Shown: positions 52,069 through 61,201, counted from the first letter of the stretch. The stretch is DNA of 64,000 bases from Sphingomonas horti (GCF_009753715.1 NZ_WQMS01000008.1:1-64000); one strand, 5' to 3'. Translations and numbers: made by a program. The notes: generated from the sequence alone by a model not told the origin.

Positions 52069-53607
52069 ATGACCGCAAACAAGCACGCCCTTTCCGTCAC
52101 GCGCACCGAGGACTTCGCCGCCTGGTACCAGGCCGTCATCGCCGAAGCCGACATGGCCGAGGAGTCGGGCGTGCGCGGGTGCATGGTGATCCGGCCGTGG
52201 GGATACGGCATCTGGGAGCGGATGCAGCGGCTGCTCGATGACGCGATCAAGGCGACGGGCCACGAGAATTGCTATTTCCCGCTGTTCATCCCCCTCTCGT
52301 ACTTCGAGAAGGAAGCCGAGCATGTGGAGGGCTTCGCCAAGGAGATGGCGGTCGTCACCCATCACCGGCTGAAGTCCGAGGGCGGCAAGCTGGTCGTCGA
52401 CCCGGAGGCGAAGCTGGAAGAGCCGCTGGTGGTGCGCCCGACCTCCGAGACGGTGATCGGCGCCGCTTTCTCCCGCTGGGTGCAGAGCTGGCGCGACCTG
52501 CCGGTGCTGATCAACCAATGGGCGAACGTGGTGCGCTGGGAAATGCGCACCCGCATGTTCCTGCGCACCGCCGAGTTCCTGTGGCAGGAAGGCCATACTG
52601 CCCACGCGAGCGAAGCGGAGGCGCGCGAGCACACGCTGCGCATGCTCGAAGTCTATCGCCGCTTCGCCGAGGACTGCGTCGCGATGCCGGTGATCGCGGG
52701 CGAGAAGCCGGAGAATGAACGCTTCCCGGGCGCCGTCGCCACCTACTCGATCGAGGCGATGATGCAGGACGGCAAAGCCTTGCAGGCCGGCACCTCGCAT
52801 TTCCTGGGCACGACCTTTGCCGAAGCGCAGAATATCCGCTTCCAGAACAAGGAAGGCGAGCTGGAGCTGGCGCAGACGACCAGCTGGGGCGTCTCAACCC
52901 GGATGATCGGCGGGCTGATCATGACGCACGGCGACGATGACGGGCTGCGCGTGCCGCCGCGCGTCGCGCCCTGGCAGGTGGTGATCGTGCCGATGTTGCG
53001 CGACACCGACGAGGACGCCGCGGTGCTCGACTATTGCCGCGCGCTGGCCGCCGAGCTGCAGGGCCAGAGCGCGCTGGGCGAACCGGTGCGGGCGCTGCTC
53101 GACGCGCGGCCGGCCAAGGCGGCGAACAAGCGCTGGGCCTGGGTGAAGAAAGGCGCGCCGATCATCGTCGAGGTCGGCCCGCGCGACATGGCCGGGGGCA
53201 ATGTCAGCGTGATCCGCCGCGACCGGCTGTACCAGGACAATGGCAAGCTCGCCTCCACGATCCAGCCGCGGGCGGAGTTCGTTGCAGCCGTGGGCACGCT
53301 GCTGGCCGAGATCCAGTCCGGCCTGTTCACCGAGGCAAAGGCGCGGCTGGACGCGAACATCAGGCGCGGCGTCACCGAGTTTGCGGAGCTGGAGCGCTTC
53401 TTCGAGACCGGCGGGCAATTCCCCGGCTGGGTCGAGGTCGAATGGTCGCGGCCGACCGGCGCTGAGCTGGAAGCGGTCGACCAGCGGCTGAAGGCACTGA
53501 AGCTGACGCTCCGCAACGTGCCGCAGGATGCGGCGCCGGCGACCGGCACCTGCGTCTTCATCGGCAGGCCGGCGGTCGAGCGGGTGCTGGTCGGCCGGAG
53601 CTATTAG
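52069..53607 (+). CDS. proS: Prolyl-tRNA synthetase (short, archaeal/eukaryotic-like form)
   Basis: A 512-residue class II synthetase. The catalytic motifs are in GCMVIRPWGYGIWERMQ, VVRPTSETVIGAAFSRWVQSWRDLPVLINQWANVVRWEMRTRMFLRTAEFLWQEGHTAH, and SHFLGTTFAEAQNIRFQN. The bacterial INS editing insertion is absent and the anticodon domain has the archaeal/eukaryotic-type layout (to GTCVFIGRPAVERVLVGRSY). This is the ProS form common in sphingomonads. It follows glpD by 10 bases. Confidence 0.95.
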   Translation: MTANKHALSVTRTEDFAAWYQAVIAEADMAEESGVRGCMVIRPWGYGIWERMQRLLDDAIKATGHENCYFPLFIPLSYFEKEAEHVEGFAKEMAVVTHHRLKSEGGKLVVDPEAKLEEPLVVRPTSETVIGAAFSRWVQSWRDLPVLINQWANVVRWEMRTRMFLRTAEFLWQEGHTAHASEAEAREHTLRMLEVYRRFAEDCVAMPVIAGEKPENERFPGAVATYSIEAMMQDGKALQAGTSHFLGTTFAEAQNIRFQNKEGELELAQTTSWGVSTRMIGGLIMTHGDDDGLRVPPRVAPWQVVIVPMLRDTDEDAAVLDYCRALAAELQGQSALGEPVRALLDARPAKAANKRWAWVKKGAPIIVEVGPRDMAGGNVSVIRRDRLYQDNGKLASTIQPRAEFVAAVGTLLAEIQSGLFTEAKARLDANIRRGVTEFAELERFFETGGQFPGWVEVEWSRPTGAELEAVDQRLKALKLTLRNVPQDAAPATGTCVFIGRPAVERVLVGRSY

Positions 53608-53613
53608 GGTGAC

Positions 53614-54189
53614 GTGAGCAGCGGCGATCCTCCTCCCGAACAGGCGCAGTGGCCGGACGGCGCGATCTTCACGGTCGGCCACTCGACCTTGCCGATCGCC
53701 GACTTCGCCGCGCTGCTGAAGACCTATGGCATCGCGCGGCTGGCCGACATCCGCACCGTGCCGCGATCGCGCCACAACCCGCAGTTCAACGCTGATGCCT
53801 TGTCGGACAGCCTTGCCGGGGAAGGCATCGTCTATGTCGCGATGCCGGCGCTGGGCGGGCTCAGGCACCCGCACCGGGATTCGCCCAACGCGGGTTGGCG
53901 GAACAAGAGCTTCCGCGGCTATGCCGATTACATGCAGACCGACGCGTTCCGCGACGCGGTCGACGCGCTGATCCGGATGGGGCGGGAGAAGCGCACCGCG
54001 ATCATGTGCGCCGAGGCAGTGCCGTGGCGCTGCCACCGCTCGCTGGTCGCCGACGCGCTGGACGTGCGCGGCGTGCCGGTGGTCGAGATCCTGTCCCCCA
54101 CCAGCTGGCGCATGCACGGCCTGACGCGGTTCGCGCATGTCGAGGGGGTGGAGATCACCTATCCGCCGGAGCAGCCGCGGTTGCTGTAG
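53614..54189 (+). CDS. DUF488 family protein
   Basis: A 191-residue cytoplasmic protein starting at GTG, six bases after proS. IFTVGHSTLPIADFAALLKTYGIARLADIRTVPRSRHNPQFN, LGGLRHPHRDSPN and CAEAVPWRCHRSLVADAL are typical of DUF488, which has a conserved Cys and His/Arg cluster but no established function. Confidence 0.88.
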   Translation: MSSGDPPPEQAQWPDGAIFTVGHSTLPIADFAALLKTYGIARLADIRTVPRSRHNPQFNADALSDSLAGEGIVYVAMPALGGLRHPHRDSPNAGWRNKSFRGYADYMQTDAFRDAVDALIRMGREKRTAIMCAEAVPWRCHRSLVADALDVRGVPVVEILSPTSWRMHGLTRFAHVEGVEITYPPEQPRLL

Positions 54190-54196
54190 AAGGAGG

Positions 54197-54224
54197 GGAG
54201 GTCCCGGCTCGAGGCCGGGTGACG
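54197..54224. repeat. Solitary right arm of a GTCATCCCGG-type repeat
   Basis: GGAGGTCCCGGCTCGAGGCC.. ending GGGTGACGG, just after the DUF488 stop, is a single diverged right arm of the same family as the arms of the GIY-YIG unit. It has no matching left arm and may be a remnant of an earlier element. Confidence 0.55.
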
Positions 54225-54243
54225 GTGGTGTGCGACACCCAAG

Positions 54244-54648
54244 TCGTCATCCCGGGCTTGACCCGGGACCTACCTTCTTCTTCCTTGCGGATGTGGAACG
54301 AACGCCGGCAGTCTACATCGTGACGAACACGTTGCACGGGACGCTGTATACCGGCGTCACCTCAAATTTGCCGGGTCGCATCTATCAGCATCGGAACGGA
54401 AGCTTTCGCGGCTTTACGGCCGAGCATGGCTGCAAGCGCCTCGTGTGGTTCGAGGTTCACCATTCGATGGAAGAAGCCATCGTTCGCGAAAAGCGCATCA
54501 AGCGGTGGTTACGCGATTGGAAGTACGCGCTGATCGAGGCGGAGAACCCAAGTTGGCGCGACCTGGCGGAAGATTTCGGGTTCGAACCTTTGCTGCGAAC
54601 GCCTGGCGCAGAAAAAAGGTAGGTCCCGGGTCAAGCCCGGGATGACGA
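54244..54648 (+). mobile_element. Putative mobile unit: GIY-YIG nuclease gene in 33-base perfect terminal inverted repeats
   Basis: Bases 54244-54276 and 54616-54648 are perfect inverse complements over 33 bases (outer sequence TCGTCATCCCGGGCTTGACC). They enclose one gene, a 109-residue GIY-YIG nuclease whose TAG stop lies inside the right arm. The arms match the dispersed inverted repeats at 34302, 37282, 59325, 61202 and 62497, which have only a short centre. No target-site duplication was recognised. The reading as an autonomous element with short non-autonomous relatives is inference. Confidence 0.65.
54293..54622 (+). CDS. GIY-YIG endonuclease-domain protein
   Basis: A 109-residue single-domain nuclease of the GIY-YIG (YhbQ/UPF0213-like) group. 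The GIY and YIG signatures appear as VYIVTN and LYTGVTSNL, the conserved Arg in GRIYQHRNG, then CKRLVWFEVHHSMEEAIVREKRIKRWLRDWK with the catalytic Glu, and AENPSWRDL. It starts at GTG 54293; the frame is open further into the left arm (reading RHPGLDPGPTFFFLAD), so part of the arm could be translated. The stop TAG (54620-54622) lies in the right arm. Confidence 0.85.
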   Translation: MERTPAVYIVTNTLHGTLYTGVTSNLPGRIYQHRNGSFRGFTAEHGCKRLVWFEVHHSMEEAIVREKRIKRWLRDWKYALIEAENPSWRDLAEDFGFEPLLRTPGAEKR

Positions 54649-54673
54649 GTGAGATGCGCGCAAAGATTCCGTT

Positions 54674-56116
54674 CTACTGGCCAAGCGGCAGCGGGCCGTT
54701 TGGGGTGGCGTCCAGCTGGGAGTCGCCGCCCAATGTGCGGTAGAGCTGGACCAGGTTCTGGAGCTTGACGAGGCGCGTCGAGGCGAGGGTGCGTTCGGCG
54801 CTGTAATAGCTGCGCTGGGCGATCAGCGTGTCGAGGAACGGATCGATGCCGCCGCGGAAGCGGGCTTCGCTCAAGCGGTAATTGTCCTCTGCGGCGGCGA
54901 AGAAGGCGGTCTGCGCGCGCAGCTGCTCGTCGATCGTGCCGCGGCGGGCGAGCGCGTCGGCGACTTCGCGGAAGGCGGTCTGGATCGCGCTTTCATATTG
55001 CGCGACCGCGGCGTCGCGTTGCGCCTGGGTCAGGCGCACATTGGCCCGGGCCGCGCCGCCCTGGAAGATCGAATAGCTCGCCTGCGGGCTGACCGACCAG
55101 TTGAAATTGCCTCCCGAGAACAGGCTCGACAGCGCGGTGCTGGCGAAGCCGAGCACGGCGGTGAGGCTGATGCGCGGGAACAGCTCGGCGCGGGCGGCGC
55201 CGATCTCGGCATTGGCGGCGCGCAGCTGGTATTCGGCCTGCACCACGTCCGGGCGGCGAAGCAACACGGTCGAATCTAGGCCGGCGGGAAGCTCGGCGAC
55301 GCTGCCGGTGACTTCGGCAAGCGAGGCGGGGAGCAGGGCGGGATCGACCGGCGCGCCGACCAGCAGCTGCAGCAGGTTCACGTCCTGGGCGAGGTCGGTG
55401 CGCGCCTGCGCGACATCGGCGCGCGCCTGTTCCAGCGTCTGCTCGGCCTGGCGCAGGTCGGTGCGCGGGGCGATGCCGCCGTTCAGGCGGGCGCGGGTCA
55501 GTTCGACCGAGCGCTGCGCCGAGGCGACGGTGCGCTCGCCGATCGCGAGCAGGTCCTTGTCGGCGGCATAGGTGAACCAGGCATTGGCGATGTCGCCGAC
55601 CAGCGTCAGCCGCGTCGCGCGTGCGCCCGCCTCGGTCGCGAAATAGCGGTTCTGCGCGGCTTCGGAGAGCCCGCGGATGCGGCCGAACAGGTCGAGCTCG
55701 AACGCAGTGATGCCGCCCTGGACGCTGAACGTGGTGCGGCGGCCGGAGGCGGCGTTGCCGATCCCGCTGCCGGCGCCGCTGCCGCGATCGGCCTCGGTAT
55801 AGGTGGCGTTGGCGCCGACCTCCGGCAGGATGTTCGCGCGCTGGATGCGGTATTGCTCACGCGCGGCGGCGATGTTGGCGGCGGCGAGGCGGAGGTCGCG
55901 GTTGTTGGCGAGCGCGTCTTCGATGATCCGCTGCAGCCGCGCATCGCGGAAAATGTCGCGATAGGTGACGGCGGGCAGCCCCGCCTCGGACTGGCGCAGA
56001 TAGGCGTCGCCGACCGGCCAGGATTGCGGCACCGGCGGCGCCGGGCGCTGGTAAGGCGGCACCATCGAGCAGGCCGACAGGCTCGCCATGAGCGCCAGGG
56101 TGAGCGTGCGCTTCAT
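54674..56116 (-). CDS. RND efflux outer-membrane factor (OprM/NodT family lipoprotein)
   Basis: A 480-residue outer-membrane channel. Lipoprotein signal LTLALMASLSACS (Cys about residue 16), then two repeats of the outer-membrane efflux (OEP) domain (about 60-250 and 270-470), with FELDLFGRIRGLSEAAQNRYFAT and VQAEYQLRAANAEIGAARAELFPRISLT typical of NodT. It is the exit duct for the pump. The ATG overlaps the stop of the RND gene (ATGA). Confidence 0.94.
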   Translation of the reverse strand: MKRTLTLALMASLSACSMVPPYQRPAPPVPQSWPVGDAYLRQSEAGLPAVTYRDIFRDARLQRIIEDALANNRDLRLAAANIAAAREQYRIQRANILPEVGANATYTEADRGSGAGSGIGNAASGRRTTFSVQGGITAFELDLFGRIRGLSEAAQNRYFATEAGARATRLTLVGDIANAWFTYAADKDLLAIGERTVASAQRSVELTRARLNGGIAPRTDLRQAEQTLEQARADVAQARTDLAQDVNLLQLLVGAPVDPALLPASLAEVTGSVAELPAGLDSTVLLRRPDVVQAEYQLRAANAEIGAARAELFPRISLTAVLGFASTALSSLFSGGNFNWSVSPQASYSIFQGGAARANVRLTQAQRDAAVAQYESAIQTAFREVADALARRGTIDEQLRAQTAFFAAAEDNYRLSEARFRGGIDPFLDTLIAQRSYYSAERTLASTRLVKLQNLVQLYRTLGGDSQLDATPNGPLPLGQ

Positions 56117-59100
56117 TCCGCCGCCTCCGGAGCGGGATGCCGGCGTTCGCGCCACCAGCCGAGCGCGTCGCGGGTGCCGCGGCGGACCAGCACGAAGAAC
56201 AGCGGGATATAGAAGAGCGCGAGGATCGTCGCGGTCAGCATGCCCCCGATCACCGAAGTGCCGATCGCGACCCGGCTCTTGGCGCCGGCGCCGGTCGAGA
56301 TGGCGAGCGGCAGCACGCCGAAGATGAAGGCGAGGCTGGTCATCAGGATCGGGCGAAGCCGGATGCGCGCCGCCTCCAGCGCGGAGTCGATGACGCGCTT
56401 GCCGGCCTTTTCGGCGGCCTCTGCGAACTCGATCATCAGGATCGCGTTCTTGGACGCGAGCCCCATCGTAGTCAGCAGCCCGATCTGGAGATAGACGTCG
56501 TTCTCAAGGCCGCGCAGCGTGACCGCGAACACGGCACCGACCAGGCCCAGCGGCACGATCAGCAGCACCGCGATCGGGATCGACCAGCTTTCGTACAGCG
56601 CGGCGAGGCAGAGGAACACGACCAGCAGCGACAGGCCGTAGAGCAGCGGCGCCTGGCCGGTCGACAGCCGCTCCTGGTAGGACAGGCCGGACCAGGCAAC
56701 CGACACGCCGGGCAGCTGCGCCGCGAGTTCGGCAATCCGATCCATCGCTTCGCCCGAGCTCGTGCCCGGGCCCGCCTGGCCCTGGATCTCATAGGCCGGC
56801 ACGCCGCCGAAGCGGGCGAGCGAAACCGGGCCGGTCTGCCACGAGGTCGAGGCGAAGGAGGAGAAAGGCGCCATCTCGCCCGTCTTGCCGCGCACGAACC
56901 ATTGGTTGAGGTCGTCCGGCGCCGAGCGGAACGGCGCGTCGCCCTGCACATAGACGCGCTTGACGCGGCCGCGATCGACGAAATCGTTGACGTAGCGGCC
57001 GCCCCAGGCGGTCGACAGCGTGGAGTTCACGTCGGTCTGGCTGAGGCCCAGCACGGCAAGCTTCTGCTGGTCGATATCGACATGCAGGTTGGGCGTGTCG
57101 GGAAGCTCGCTGGGGCGGACCCCGATCAGCCTGGGATCGTTCTCAGCCATCTGCAGCAGGCGGTCGCGTGTCGCCTGGAACTCCTCGCGGCTGAGGCCGC
57201 CGGTGTTCTGCAACTGCAGCGTGAAGCCGTTCGACTGGCCGAGACCGCGGATCGCGCCGGGCACCAGCGCGAACACCTGCGCGTCGCGCAGGCCGCCGAA
57301 CGCCCGGCTCATCCGCTCGGTGATCGCGTCGGCGCTGTTTTCCCTGCCGGGCCGCTGGTCCCAGTCTTTCAGGTTCAGGAAAGCGTTGCCCGCATTCTGA
57401 CCCGACGGGCCGCCGCCACCGCCGCCCGCGACCGTGAACAACACGTTGATATTCCTCGATTCCGGCCCGCGCAGCAGATAATCCTCGACCCGCTTCTGCA
57501 CTTCCTGGGTGCGCGACAGCGTCGCGCCCGGCGGCAGGCGGATCTGGGCGCTGGCGAAGCCCTGGTCCTCGGTCGGCAGGAAGCTGGTCGGCAGCCGGAA
57601 GAACAGCAGGACGAGCAGCGCGACCGTGACCGCGTAGATGGCGAGGAAGATCAGCTTGCGGTCGATCACGTGCTGGACGGCGATGGTGTAGCGATCGACG
57701 GTGCGGGCAAAGCCGGTGTTGAAGCGTTCGCGCGCACGCTCGGTAGCCGCCGCCAGGCGTGGGAAGCGGGTCGAGCGGACCTCGCCGTCATGCTTGCGGC
57801 GCTTCAGCAGCGTCGCGGTCAGCGCCGGGCTCAGCACCAGAGCGACGACCACCGACAGCACCATCGCCGAGACAATCGTCAGAGAGAATTGCCGGTAGAT
57901 GACGCCGGTCGAGCCGCCGAAGAACGCCATCGGCAGGAACACGGCGGACAGCACCATCGCGATCGCGACCAGCGCCGTCGAAATCTCGCTCATCGACTGG
58001 ATGGTCGCTTCGCGCGGCGTCATCTCGGGATTCTCGTCGAGCAGGCGTTCGACATTCTCGACCACGACGATCGCGTCGTCGACCAGCAGGCCGATCGAGA
58101 GCACCAGGCCGAACAGCGTCAGCGTGTTGATCGAAAAGCCCGCGATCGCGAACACGCCGAACGTGCCGAGCAGCACCACCGGCACCGCGATCGCCGGGAT
58201 CAGCGTCGCCCGCCAGCTCTGCAGGAACACGAACATGACGATGACGACCAGCAGGATCGCCTCGAACAGCGTCTTCACGACCTCGTCGATCGACAGCTTG
58301 ATGAAGGCGGTCGAATCGTTCGGATAGGCATAGGCGAAGCCGGGCGGGAAATTCTTCGACTGCTTCGCGACTTCTGCCTTCACCAGCTCCGCAGTGGTCA
58401 GCGCGTCGGCGCCGGGCGCGAGCGACACCGCGAAACCGGCGCCGGGGTGCCCGTTGACGCGGATGATCGCGTTGTAGTTTTCGGAGCCGAGCTCGACCCG
58501 GGCGACGTCGCCCAGGTGGACGGTGGCGCCGTCGGGCTGCGTCTTCAGGATGATGTTGCGGAACTGCTCCGGCGTCTGGAGGCGCGACTGCGACGTCACG
58601 GTCGCGTTCAGCATCTGCGTGGGCGGCATCGGCTGGCCGCCGATCTCGCCGGCCGTGATCTCGGTGTTCTGCGCCTGGACGGCGGCGACCACGTCGCTGG
58701 GCATCAGCTGGAAGGCGGCGAGCTTGGCCGGGTTTAGCCAGATGCGCATCGCATATTGCGACCCGAACACGTTGGTGTCGCCGACGCCCGGCAGCCGGCT
58801 GACCGGGTCCTGCAGGTTGGACGACAGCCAGTCCGACACGTCGCGGTTGGTCTGGCGGTCGGTGGTGTCGTACACCGCCACGATCATCAGGAAATCGGGG
58901 TTCGACTTGCTGACCCGCAACCCCTGCTGCTGCACCTGCTGCGGCAGGCGTGGCAGCGCTTCCTGCACCCGGTTCTGGACCTGGACCTGCGCGGTGTCGG
59001 GATCGGTCCCCTTCTCGAAGGTCAGGCTGATGCCGACCGAGCCACGCGACGACGAGGTCGAGGTGAAATAGAGCAGGCCGTCGATGCCGGAGAGCTGCTG

Positions 59101-59301
59101 CTCGATGATCTGGGTGACGCTGTTCTCGACCGTCTGGGCGTTGGCGCCGGGATAATTCGCGCGGATGTTCACCTGCGGCGGGGCGATGTCCGGATATTGC
59201 TCGATCGGCAGCGAGAACAGGCTGCCCAGCCCGACCAGCATGATCAGGATGGCGATCACCCAGGCGAAGATCGGGCGGTCGATGAAGATGCGGGAGATCA
59301 T
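56113..59301 (-). CDS. RND multidrug efflux permease (HAE1/AcrB type)
   Basis: A 1062-residue inner-membrane antiporter with 12 helices and two large periplasmic loops. MISRIFIDRPIFAWVIAILIMLVGLGSLFSLPIEQYPDIAPPQV, LLVDDAIVVVENVERLL (with the proton-relay Asp pair), and GLASKNAILMIEFAEAAEKAGKRVIDSALEAARIRLRPILMTSLAF are hallmarks of AcrB-like HAE1 pumps. It would export hydrophobic drugs or solvents through the OMF encoded next. Confidence 0.96.
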   Translation of the reverse strand: MISRIFIDRPIFAWVIAILIMLVGLGSLFSLPIEQYPDIAPPQVNIRANYPGANAQTVENSVTQIIEQQLSGIDGLLYFTSTSSSRGSVGISLTFEKGTDPDTAQVQVQNRVQEALPRLPQQVQQQGLRVSKSNPDFLMIVAVYDTTDRQTNRDVSDWLSSNLQDPVSRLPGVGDTNVFGSQYAMRIWLNPAKLAAFQLMPSDVVAAVQAQNTEITAGEIGGQPMPPTQMLNATVTSQSRLQTPEQFRNIILKTQPDGATVHLGDVARVELGSENYNAIIRVNGHPGAGFAVSLAPGADALTTAELVKAEVAKQSKNFPPGFAYAYPNDSTAFIKLSIDEVVKTLFEAILLVVIVMFVFLQSWRATLIPAIAVPVVLLGTFGVFAIAGFSINTLTLFGLVLSIGLLVDDAIVVVENVERLLDENPEMTPREATIQSMSEISTALVAIAMVLSAVFLPMAFFGGSTGVIYRQFSLTIVSAMVLSVVVALVLSPALTATLLKRRKHDGEVRSTRFPRLAAATERARERFNTGFARTVDRYTIAVQHVIDRKLIFLAIYAVTVALLVLLFFRLPTSFLPTEDQGFASAQIRLPPGATLSRTQEVQKRVEDYLLRGPESRNINVLFTVAGGGGGGPSGQNAGNAFLNLKDWDQRPGRENSADAITERMSRAFGGLRDAQVFALVPGAIRGLGQSNGFTLQLQNTGGLSREEFQATRDRLLQMAENDPRLIGVRPSELPDTPNLHVDIDQQKLAVLGLSQTDVNSTLSTAWGGRYVNDFVDRGRVKRVYVQGDAPFRSAPDDLNQWFVRGKTGEMAPFSSFASTSWQTGPVSLARFGGVPAYEIQGQAGPGTSSGEAMDRIAELAAQLPGVSVAWSGLSYQERLSTGQAPLLYGLSLLVVFLCLAALYESWSIPIAVLLIVPLGLVGAVFAVTLRGLENDVYLQIGLLTTMGLASKNAILMIEFAEAAEKAGKRVIDSALEAARIRLRPILMTSLAFIFGVLPLAISTGAGAKSRVAIGTSVIGGMLTATILALFYIPLFFVLVRRGTRDALGWWRERRHPAPEAAE

Positions 59302-59324
59302 GCGCGGGGCTCGCGCACGCGCGC

Positions 59325-59408
59325 CGTCACCCCGGACTTGATCCGGGGCCTGCCTGCCTTCGAAAACCGAAGGAAGAAGGTGGGTCCCGGCTCAAGGCCG
59401 GGATGACG
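59325..59408. repeat. GTCATCCCGG-type inverted repeat (copy 4)
   Basis: Left arm CGTCACCCCGGACTTGATCC and right arm GGGTCCCGGCTCAAGGCC..GATGACG, 84 bases, with CTTCG/CGAAG centre. It lies between the MFP and RND genes of the efflux operon and could set their relative expression. Confidence 0.85.
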
Positions 59409-59429
59409 AAGGGGAGCGGCGGGCAAGGC

Positions 59430-60629
59430 TCAGCCCCGCCGTCCGCGGCCGCCGCCCTGCATCGGCCGGTTTGGGTCGATCTTCTGCGGCGTGGTTGCCG
59501 GGACGGCGCGGACGGGCTGGTTCGCGCGCACCTTGTTCAAGCCCTGGGTGATGATCTTGTCGCCCGGCCGCAGCCCTTCGGTCACGACCCAGTAGGGGCC
59601 TTGAGTCCGATCGGCCTTGACCGTCTTCGCGACGGCGTGGCTGTTCGGGCCCACCACCATCACCGTCGCATTGCCCTGAGGATCGCGGCTGACCGCCTGC
59701 TGCGGCACCAGGAAAGCTCCGGTCTGGATCGCCTGGGCGAACACCGCGCGCACGAACATGCCGGGCAGCAGCACACCCTTTGGATTGGGGAAGCTTGCGC
59801 GCAGCGTCACCGTGCCGGTGTTCGGATCGACGACGACTTCGGCGAACTCGATCGTGCCGGCCAGCTCATAGTCGCTGCCGTCCTCCAGCTTCAGATGGAC
59901 CGCGGCCTTGGCCGGCAGCACGTCGCCCTGGGCCAGCGAGCGGCGCAGCGCGAGCAGCTGCGACGTCGATTGCTGGATGTCGACATAGATCGGGTCGAGC
60001 TGCTGGATCGTCGCCAGCGGATCGGCCTGGTTCGCCGTCACCAGCGCGCCGACCGTGACCGCGGACCGCCCGATGCGGCCGCTGATCGGCGCCGGCACGC
60101 GGGTGAAATTCAGGTTGATCTTCGCGGTCTGGAGCGCCGCCTGCTGCTGCTCGACGGCGGCCGCGGTCTGCCGGGCCTGGGCGGCGGCGTTGGTATATTC
60201 CTGCTGGCTGACCGCCTGCATCTGCGCGAGCGGCTTGTAGCGGTTGGCGAGCGTGCGCGCGGCCTCGGCATTGGCTTTGGCGGCGGCGACGTTCGCCTCG
60301 GCCTGGGCGGCGCTGGCGCGGTAGAGGCTGGGATCGATCTGGTAGAGCGTCTGCCCGGCGCGGACGTAGCTGCCTTCGGTGAACAGGCGCTTCTGGATCA
60401 CGCCGGAGACCTGCGGCCGCACTTCGGAAACCGCGTGCGGCACGGTGCGGCCGGCAAGCTCGCTGGTCAGCGCGACCTGGGTCGGCTGCACGACGACATA
60501 GCCGACTTCGGGCGTTCCGCCTTCGCCGCGACCGCCGCGGCCTCCCTTCGTGTCCGAGGAATTGCCGCCGCAGCCCGCGAGCAGCGCGACGGCGATGAGA
60601 AGGGAGAGCGGCGCTGCGCCTTTGTTCAT
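59430..60629 (-). CDS. RND efflux periplasmic adaptor (MFP, AcrA/MexA type)
   Basis: A 399-residue lipoprotein (signal LLIAVALLAGCGG, Cys about residue 20). It has a Gly/Arg-rich linker, a lipoyl/barrel-sandwich pair with GRTVPHAVSEVRPQVSGVIQKRLFTEGSYVRAGQTLYQIDP and FTRVPAPISGRIGRSAVTVGALVTANQADPLATIQQLDPIYVDIQQS, and a membrane-proximal domain near the C-terminus. It links the RND pump to the OMF. The ATG at 60629 replaces a longer open frame. Confidence 0.94.
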   Translation of the reverse strand: MNKGAAPLSLLIAVALLAGCGGNSSDTKGGRGGRGEGGTPEVGYVVVQPTQVALTSELAGRTVPHAVSEVRPQVSGVIQKRLFTEGSYVRAGQTLYQIDPSLYRASAAQAEANVAAAKANAEAARTLANRYKPLAQMQAVSQQEYTNAAAQARQTAAAVEQQQAALQTAKINLNFTRVPAPISGRIGRSAVTVGALVTANQADPLATIQQLDPIYVDIQQSTSQLLALRRSLAQGDVLPAKAAVHLKLEDGSDYELAGTIEFAEVVVDPNTGTVTLRASFPNPKGVLLPGMFVRAVFAQAIQTGAFLVPQQAVSRDPQGNATVMVVGPNSHAVAKTVKADRTQGPYWVVTEGLRPGDKIITQGLNKVRANQPVRAVPATTPQKIDPNRPMQGGGRGRRG

Positions 60630-60692
60630 TTGTTCTGCAGTCCGCAACGAGTCGACACGGGCGACCCGGTTAACGAATCCGCGCGATAAGTC

Positions 60693-60708
60693 GATACCGG
60701 TGGGTATC
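60693..60708. promoter_or_regulatory. Candidate operator upstream of efflux operon
   Basis: GATACC-ggtg-GGTATC is a perfect 6-base inverted repeat 64 bases upstream of the adaptor start, in the 111-base gap to the MaoC gene. It could bind a TetR/AcrR-type repressor; none is encoded in the window. Confidence 0.35.
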
Positions 60709-60740
60709 ACCGGCTGACATTCGTCGATCCCTGCTGACGT

Positions 60741-61187
60741 TCAGCCCGGCCGGCGGCGGATCAGCCCGATCGAGGTCAGCGTCATCACCGGCTCGTCATG
60801 CTGGTTGAAGACAGTGGTGCGGCCCCGGTACGATCCCATGTCGGGCCGGCTTTTCGACGGCGTCTTGTCCAGGACCTCGCTTTCGGCGCGCAGCGTGTCG
60901 CCCGGATAGACGGGCCTCAGCCAGCGCAGCTCGTCGATGCCGGGCGAGCCGAGCCCCGCCTGCTGCTCGGTCCGCATATGCTCGACCAGCATCCGCATCA
61001 GCATCGCGCAGGTGTGCCAGCCGGAGGCGGAGAGGCGGCCGAAATAAGTCTGGGCCGCCGCCTCGTCGGAGAGGTGGAACGGCTGCGGGTCGTATTTCGA
61101 GGCGAACTCGATCACTTCCTCGCGCGTGACCTCGTAGCGGCCGAAGCTGGACCGCGCGCCGACCTCGATGTCTTCCCAGTAACGCAT
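60741..61187 (-). CDS. MaoC-like dehydratase
   Basis: A 148-residue hot-dog-fold protein. RYWEDIEVGARSSFGRYEVTREEVIEFASKYDPQPFHLSDEAAAQTYFGRLSASGWHTCAMLMRM contains the R-hydratase catalytic Asp/His region (DPQPFH); VYPGDTLRAESEVLDKTPSKSRPDMG follows. MaoC-like proteins hydrate enoyl-CoA esters; the substrate is unknown. The ATG at 61187 is preferred over an upstream open frame. Confidence 0.9.
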   Translation of the reverse strand: MRYWEDIEVGARSSFGRYEVTREEVIEFASKYDPQPFHLSDEAAAQTYFGRLSASGWHTCAMLMRMLVEHMRTEQQAGLGSPGIDELRWLRPVYPGDTLRAESEVLDKTPSKSRPDMGSYRGRTTVFNQHDEPVMTLTSIGLIRRRPG

Positions 61188-61201
61188 CAGCGACCCCTTA
61201 T

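Noticed and set aside
54190-54292. GIY-YIG protein starting far upstream at 54137
   Set aside because: That frame overlaps the DUF488 coding end and the left inverted repeat; homologues begin close to the VYIV motif, so GTG 54293 is preferred.
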